Of a DNA stretch of 25,363 nucleotides, positions 20,974 to 25,363 are shown piece by piece. Position numbers and translations under genes: made by a program. The stretch spans positions 1 to 25,363 of the forward strand of contig JBLMZA010000162.1 in assembly GCA_050258555.1 (NCBI GenBank). The letters are read 5' to 3'. The DNA is from CAISDA01 sp050258555. GTDB taxonomy: Bacteria > Bacteroidota > Ignavibacteria > UBA10030 > UBA8401. Below the pieces are notes generated by a model. It saw only the letters and a program-made list of their open reading frames with translations, had not been told where the DNA came from and searched no databases. The first letter of the stretch is position 1; the number at the start of each line of letters is the position of its first letter.

Positions 20974-23613
20974 CTATAAACTTAAATAATGCGACCACTT
21001 CACAAGAACGATGTTGTCCGCCCTCAGGTTGACCAGACGGCGTGTCGAAGCGCCGATATCGAAGCCGGCCATCTTCTCGTCGTCATTCCGGCTCTGTGTC
21101 CAGACGACATACACGATCGAACCCGGATGGTATTCCCAGCGAAGCACCAGATTGCCGCGCAGTCCCTTGTATGTGAAATCCTTGTCGCCGATCTCGATCG
21201 GCGCGGCGGGTCCCGGACCGTCCGGATCGGCGGTGAACGTGCCCGGATCCCACGTGCTCCCGTCGTCGCCATAGACGCGGAAGGCATACGATTCGGGACG
21301 GGCAAGCTCCTTGTAGCGCGTGAATGTATTGTGCGAGATCAGCGGCTGCATGAACAATTGCAGGCTCAGCTGCGGCGTGAATGTCCAGTTCACGCGGACA
21401 TTGGCCGAGATCGTGCGCTGCTCGAGCTCCGCGAAGATGAACCGGCGCCCGTAGGTCCCGGTTGCGGACGGATCGTCCACATTGTCGATCCATTGCATAT
21501 CCTCGCGCGAATGGCCGATGCTCGGACCGATCACCACAGAAATGTTGGAAGCCGGTCTCCACTGCAGTTCCGCATCCCAGTTCAGCGTCCACGAGGGCGA
21601 CATCGTCAGTCCGTAGCAATGGATCGCGCCGGCGAGGCTCTTTTGGTAATCGGTGCCGACATTCATGTTGAATTCCGTCCAGCGCGGCCGCACCACCATC
21701 GGGCCGCCGCGCGTCGCATCCTTCGACATCGATGCGGAGGGATTGAATGCCATCCATCCGTTGAACCAGCTATAATTATTGAACGTCACCGCGCCGTATG
21801 TGAAATATCCGTTCCCGATCGGATTTTTGCCGAAATCGTACGCCCGATACACCGCCGCATCGATCTCCGCAAAGCGGAACACCGCCCCGGGCTCCGTCCA
21901 CTTGTATCCGGTCAGGATGTGATAGTTGACGAAGTCGGCTTTCGACTGAAATCCGAGATCGTTTGCTTCGAATCCGGGAGAGACAAACGTGAGCGCGGCA
22001 TTGAAGAGGATATTCCCCTTCTGCTTGTTCAGTGCAAAACGCCCGGCATATCCCGAGATCGAGGCGGCATTCGAATCGACGCCCAGATGGTCGACGCCCT
22101 CGCGCTGGAAGTAGTGAACCGAACTGCGCTGCAGGTCGACCATACGCTGCTTCGATCCGGCGACGTTCGATGTAGCCGCCGCGCCTGTCAGAGCCCATTC
22201 GTTGTCCTTCCCGATGAACGTCCAAGCGTCCATGCCGCCGATCGCCGCTCCGGAATTGAACTGATCCTTCAGCACGGGATCGGACAACTGGCGTTCGGTG
22301 AGCATCCCCATCACGCCGATGCTGGCCGTATTGTTCCTGAGTTCCTTTCTCGCACGCACGATGCCGTAATAGGTCAGCGGCTCGACGGCATACTCGGAAT
22401 GCGCGCCCGACATATCGATGCGTGCATACTCTTTCTGCGTCACCGCGTGGATCGTGCCGATATTCCAGTCGCGGCCGGCATTGCCTGTCAGCTTCGCCGC
22501 CCCGAGAATGCGCGTTCCGGCGGGTCTCTCTTCAAACGACACGTCATCAGGCGTCGATCCCTGAGGAGCGCGGCCGATGCGGCGCGTATAGAAGAGCGTC
22601 GGACTGCTGAATGTAAAATTCCAGTTGTTGTTCGCGCCGCCCGATCCGAAATCGAAAATGTTCGCTCCCTCCAGAAAGAAGGGTCGCTTTTCGTTGAAGT
22701 ATGTTTCGCCGTCGCTCAGATTCACCACGGCGGGATCGACTTCCACCTGGCCGAAATCGGGATTGATCGTCGCATCGAGCGTCAGGTTGCTGGAGAATCC
22801 GAGCTTCAGGTCCCCTCCCATATTCGGCGAATATTTCGCGCTGCCGCGGAACGGATCGCCCGGATCATGCTTCAGGAATTCGCCCTTCGTCGTCACATAG
22901 GGATAGACTTCAAGGCGGCGCGGATTGTGTATGTCCGTGATTCCGTGAAGCTCCGGGAATCGCGAGACGAAGCCGCTTTCCTTCTTCGGCGTGAACGCCA
23001 GATAGTCCTGTTCATGCCGCCGCTCCACTCTGCGGCAATAGTTGACGCCCCAGACATGATCCGGCGTATCGAAAAACCGAAGCTGTGAAAACGGAATGCG
23101 CAGTTCGGCTGTCCATCCCTCGCTGTCGATGTGCACCTTCCCTTCCCAGATGCCGTCCCATGAATTGTTGTCCCAGTCGTCGTTGAACAGCGTGCCGTCG
23201 TACAGCGTGCCGCCGGCGTTGATGCCGAAATAATAGCCGGTGCGCTTGTCATGGTACGGATCGAGAAAGAGCAGGAAATAATCGGAATGCGTGTCGTAGT
23301 CCTTGCGCTCGAGCTGCGAGACGATCGAATCCGGGTGGGCATCGAACATCCTCGCTCCCACATACACCGCGTCATCATCGTAGACGATCCGGACTTCTGT
23401 CCGTTCGCTCGGCGCGGCGCCCTCCACGGGATCGCGCTGCAGGAATACTGTGGCGGCGGGAGCCGTCTTCCAGATGTCCTCCGAGAGAATGCCGTCCATC
23501 CTGACAGACGACGTCAGGCGCACGGCATCGACCTGCCGCACGGACGCGGGCTGACCGGCCATTGAAACGATCGACGATACAACACACAGCAAAAGCAGAC
23601 GCAACACTTTCAT
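20974..23613 (-). CDS. Secreted CBM9-like / DUF5916 family protein
   Basis: 879-residue protein with a signal peptide (about residues 1-20). After it comes a CBM9-like N-terminal domain (about 25-210), shown by VRMDGILSEDIWKTA, the DAVYVGARMFDAHPDSI segment and the WTAELRIPFSQLRF motif. The rest matches DUF5916, a probable beta-barrel region with repeated aromatic strands; the segment ATINPDFGQVEVDPAVVNLSDGETYFNEKRPFFLEG is typical. The last strand ends in LVKWSHYLSL. The start at 23613 was chosen over an in-frame ATG 45 bp upstream because it gives the signal peptide and follows an AAGGAA ribosome binding site. DUF5916 proteins are abundant in Bacteroidota relatives and Gemmatimonadota; a substrate has not been established, and polysaccharide or other glycan binding is inferred from CBM9. 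Confidence 0.85.
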   Translation of the reverse strand: MKVLRLLLLCVVSSIVSMAGQPASVRQVDAVRLTSSVRMDGILSEDIWKTAPAATVFLQRDPVEGAAPSERTEVRIVYDDDAVYVGARMFDAHPDSIVSQLERKDYDTHSDYFLLFLDPYHDKRTGYYFGINAGGTLYDGTLFNDDWDNNSWDGIWEGKVHIDSEGWTAELRIPFSQLRFFDTPDHVWGVNYCRRVERRHEQDYLAFTPKKESGFVSRFPELHGITDIHNPRRLEVYPYVTTKGEFLKHDPGDPFRGSAKYSPNMGGDLKLGFSSNLTLDATINPDFGQVEVDPAVVNLSDGETYFNEKRPFFLEGANIFDFGSGGANNNWNFTFSSPTLFYTRRIGRAPQGSTPDDVSFEERPAGTRILGAAKLTGNAGRDWNIGTIHAVTQKEYARIDMSGAHSEYAVEPLTYYGIVRARKELRNNTASIGVMGMLTERQLSDPVLKDQFNSGAAIGGMDAWTFIGKDNEWALTGAAATSNVAGSKQRMVDLQRSSVHYFQREGVDHLGVDSNAASISGYAGRFALNKQKGNILFNAALTFVSPGFEANDLGFQSKADFVNYHILTGYKWTEPGAVFRFAEIDAAVYRAYDFGKNPIGNGYFTYGAVTFNNYSWFNGWMAFNPSASMSKDATRGGPMVVRPRWTEFNMNVGTDYQKSLAGAIHCYGLTMSPSWTLNWDAELQWRPASNISVVIGPSIGHSREDMQWIDNVDDPSATGTYGRRFIFAELEQRTISANVRVNWTFTPQLSLQLFMQPLISHNTFTRYKELARPESYAFRVYGDDGSTWDPGTFTADPDGPGPAAPIEIGDKDFTYKGLRGNLVLRWEYHPGSIVYVVWTQSRNDDEKMAGFDIGASTRRLVNLRADNIVLVKWSHYLSL

Positions 23614-23733
23614 ACCAATTCCTTTTCTATGAACATGACGGAAATCCGCGTACAGCAACCTTCAGTGTATACGGAACAATGCACCGTTTTGTTATAGAAT
23701 AAAGGAATTTTCTTCCTGCGGCGGCTCCGGCTC

Positions 23734-25011
23734 TTACTGCTCGACCGAGACCATCATGAGCTTCCGGTTCATCGTGACCTGCCGGAGCTTGCCCTGCGCG
23801 AAGTTCGTGGTGAACTCCTTGCGCAGCTCACGGAAGAATCCCGAGGGACTCTGCAGGTCCTTGTCGGTGATCCAGACGAGATAATCGATCGTCTTGTCGC
23901 TCACGAGATTCTCCTTCGAACGGCTGCAGAGCTTCTTGAGCGTCTTTGCGGCGGCATCGGCGATGTCGTATTTCGCGTCCTCGTCGAATGCAGGCGCGAT
24001 GGCGAAGATCACCTTGAACTGCTGACCGTTGTTGGCGTCATCCTTCCAGTATGCGTTGACGCGCGTGACGACGTTGTTGAGCGCATTGGTCACGGCGGCT
24101 TCGACCAGTGCAGCGGCGGGTGCGGCGGATTCTTCGCTGTAGCCGGTTTCGGTGCCGAGCAATCGCGCCGTCGTCGTTTCGTAAGCGCGGACGGAGACGG
24201 ACGCCTTGCGGACGTCGGAGGAACCCACGCGGCGCGCATCGACGGAGACCGTATAGGTGAAATAAATGTCGCTTCCGGCCGAAAGGGCGATGGCATACGA
24301 CAGATCCTCTTCCTTCCCCTTCAGACTCATCTGTCCCTTCTGCTGCTGATAAATCTGCTCGGCCTGGTCCGGCGCGATCACATCATACTTTCTGTATGTG
24401 AGATACGATTCGATGGCGGAGGCCGCCTGGCGCAGCACCGCATCGGAGCGGAGCAGGTCCAGCGGACTTGCTCCCGGCCGCGCATCCGGCAGCGCCATGA
24501 TCGTGGGAAGTCCGGCCTCCTCGGTCATTTCGGCGACCGATGCGATGATATGGCGTTCGACCAGGAGCTCGATGAGGGCGCGGCGGTTGACGCGGAATTG
24601 TTTTTCGAGACGGATCTTCTCGCCGCCGGCCATCTTCACGCGGTTTTCGAATCCCGTGGCTTCCCAGGAAATGAATTTCGCGACATTCGCATCGTCCCAG
24701 AAGTCCGATTCGATCACGGCAAACCGGCGCTTTTCATCGGGTGATTTCAGAATGCCGTCGAGGCCCGATCCCCCGTTGAGCACGAAATAGACGGCGGCCT
24801 TGCGGGCATCGTTCTCCGCATTTTTCACAGAGCCTTCCTCATCGAAGCCGAAGAAGCCCGATGCGGCGCCGATGCCTTTGGCGCGGACGAGCACTTCCGC
24901 CTCGCCGTTGGCTTCGATAAACGTCGCTTCGCGCGAAACGGGCGGCTGACTCTGCGCCGCTGCGCCGAGCGTGAAGAGAATCGTCGCGGCGATGACATAA
25001 CCGTATTTCAT
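23734..25011 (-). CDS. Uncharacterised exported protein, possibly DUF6175-like
   Basis: 425-residue protein with a signal peptide (MKYGYVIAATILFTLGAAAQ, cleavage likely after AAA) and no transmembrane segment after it. The N-terminal part contains AEVLVRAKGIGAASGFFGF and GSVKNAENDARKAAVYFVLNGGSG (about residues 60-83), a pattern reminiscent of LPP20 or DUF6175-type envelope proteins. The middle third has a charged YLTYRKYDVIAPDQAEQIYQQQKGQM stretch, and the C-terminus is alpha/beta with LVWITDKDLQSPSGFF. It is followed, 120 bp downstream, by the CBM9/DUF5916 gene on the same strand. I do not recognise a catalytic site. The DUF6175 label is from memory of family features and is uncertain; role in envelope assembly or secretion is inference. 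Confidence 0.6.
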   Translation of the reverse strand: MKYGYVIAATILFTLGAAAQSQPPVSREATFIEANGEAEVLVRAKGIGAASGFFGFDEEGSVKNAENDARKAAVYFVLNGGSGLDGILKSPDEKRRFAVIESDFWDDANVAKFISWEATGFENRVKMAGGEKIRLEKQFRVNRRALIELLVERHIIASVAEMTEEAGLPTIMALPDARPGASPLDLLRSDAVLRQAASAIESYLTYRKYDVIAPDQAEQIYQQQKGQMSLKGKEEDLSYAIALSAGSDIYFTYTVSVDARRVGSSDVRKASVSVRAYETTTARLLGTETGYSEESAAPAAALVEAAVTNALNNVVTRVNAYWKDDANNGQQFKVIFAIAPAFDEDAKYDIADAAAKTLKKLCSRSKENLVSDKTIDYLVWITDKDLQSPSGFFRELRKEFTTNFAQGKLRQVTMNRKLMMVSVEQ

Positions 25012-25032
25012 ACATGCTCCATATAATTACTG

Positions 25033-25061
25033 TATTGTGGGGCGAAGTGCCACTTCGCCCC
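25033..25061 (+). repeat. Palindromic repeat, copy 2 (TATTGTGGGGCGAAG-N5-CTTCGCCCC)
   Basis: Same 15-base unit and 9-base complementary arm as at 9220-9248, with central TGCCA, so the stem here can extend to GGGGCGAAGTG/CACTTCGCCCC (25039-25049 and 25051-25061). On the minus strand it lies between the stop of the outer-membrane-like gene (25079) and the start of the next gene (25011). Neither side has an adjoining long T-run of the right orientation, unlike copy 1; a run of seven T (25073-25079) is 11 bases past it on the plus strand. Confidence 0.75.
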
Positions 25062-25078
25062 CTTGCTTCATCTTTTTT

Positions 25079-25363
25079 TCAGAAGAACGACGGTATGGCG
25101 AGGTTGATCCACGCATACACGCCGAGACCGCCGAAATTCACCTCGGGTCCCTTCACATTCTCCTTCTTCAGCAGCTCCTTGTCGTCCTTGTCCGTCACCT
25201 TCACCGTCCATTCGTCGCTTGCACCGAAGAGATTGTATTCAGCGGCCACGCCGAACATCACCTTCGGCGAGATGTACGTCTCGAGCGCCGCGCGCACATC
25301 GCCGCCGAGGGCTGAATTGGTGAGCGTGTAATCGACTTCGTCGGACTTGCCGTACGGCTTCAC
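25079..25363 (-). CDS. Probable outer-membrane beta-barrel protein, C-terminal part (cut by window edge)
   Basis: At least 94 C-terminal residues of a gene that continues beyond the right edge; the reading frame is open to position 25363 and the first codon visible is GTG inside the gene, not a confirmed start. The sequence alternates polar and hydrophobic residues in strands such as ALETYISPKVMFGVAAEYNLF and GGLGVYAWINLAIPSFF, and ends in a C-terminal Phe. Both are typical of outer-membrane beta-barrels. A charged loop TDKDDKELLKKENVK lies between strands. No family is recognised. It is followed at 25033-25061 by the palindromic repeat and by the 23734-25011 gene on the same strand. Confidence 0.55.
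   Translation of the reverse strand: MKPYGKSDEVDYTLTNSALGGDVRAALETYISPKVMFGVAAEYNLFGASDEWTVKVTDKDDKELLKKENVKGPEVNFGGLGVYAWINLAIPSFF

Noticed and set aside
20989..23088. Plus-strand open frame of 699 codons opposite the DUF5916 gene
   Set aside because: Low-information, Arg-rich sequence; the minus strand encodes a signal peptide and CBM9/DUF5916 motifs.
23614..23733. Terminator after the 23734-25011 gene
   Set aside because: Only a 5-bp stem (AGGAA/TTCCT) with a broken T-run is present; evidence is too weak for a call.

Overview
The window is a dense, GC-rich bacterial chromosome segment with 22 protein-coding genes, no RNA genes, no insertion sequences and no CRISPR. Lipid A and LPS-type genes (an LpxH-like hydrolase, an LpxL-type acyltransferase, a WaaF-type glycosyltransferase) and beta-barrel-like secreted proteins show a Gram-negative envelope. 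SecD and SecF are separate genes rather than the fused SecDF common in Bacteroidia. Genes often carry purine-rich ribosome binding sites, and two intergenic regions show sigma70-like promoters with 17-bp spacers. A CBM9/DUF5916 protein, an LPP20-domain protein and several SpoIIE/STAS regulators fit the FCB group outside Bacteroidia (Chlorobi/Ignavibacteria/Kapabacteria or Rhodothermota-like). This placement is an inference from gene content.

Layout. (1) Positions 5-3832, minus strand: a tightly packed operon read as MFS transporter, SGNH hydrolase, DUF971 protein, cytidine deaminase, YjjX-type NTPase, PhoB-type response regulator; a partner histidine kinase, if any, would lie left of the window. 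(2) Positions 3929-9182, plus strand: nusB, a UMF1-type MFS transporter, a secreted DsbD-alpha-like protein, lpxH-like and a class A penicillin-binding protein, ending at a strong terminator. (3) Positions 9256-15936, minus strand: membrane-bound SpoIIE phosphatase, STAS antagonist, RsbW-like kinase, GAF-SpoIIE phosphatase, lipid A-type acyltransferase, family 9 glycosyltransferase. (4) Positions 16254-19510, plus strand, divergent from block 3: secD, secF and a second STAS protein, ending at a bidirectional terminator. (5) Positions 19600-25363, minus strand: an LPP20-domain protein, a CBM9/DUF5916 protein, an uncharacterised exported protein and the C-terminal end of a probable outer-membrane protein.

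How it works together. Blocks 2 to 4 are devoted to the envelope: peptidoglycan synthesis, lipid A and core assembly, Sec export and periplasmic thiol chemistry. A complete partner-switching module (two phosphatases, one kinase, two STAS proteins) is embedded among these genes, but no sigma factor is encoded in the window, so its output target is unknown. Many genes are joined by 4-bp ATGA stop/start overlaps, implying extensive translational coupling.

The most noteworthy items are the sigma-less partner-switching module linked to lipid A and Sec genes, a pair of covarying palindromic repeats at 9220-9248 and 25033-25061, a stand-alone DsbD-alpha-like protein, and a promoter placement that suggests a leaderless nusB transcript. 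I did not find a clearly unprecedented system; most genes fall in recognised families.
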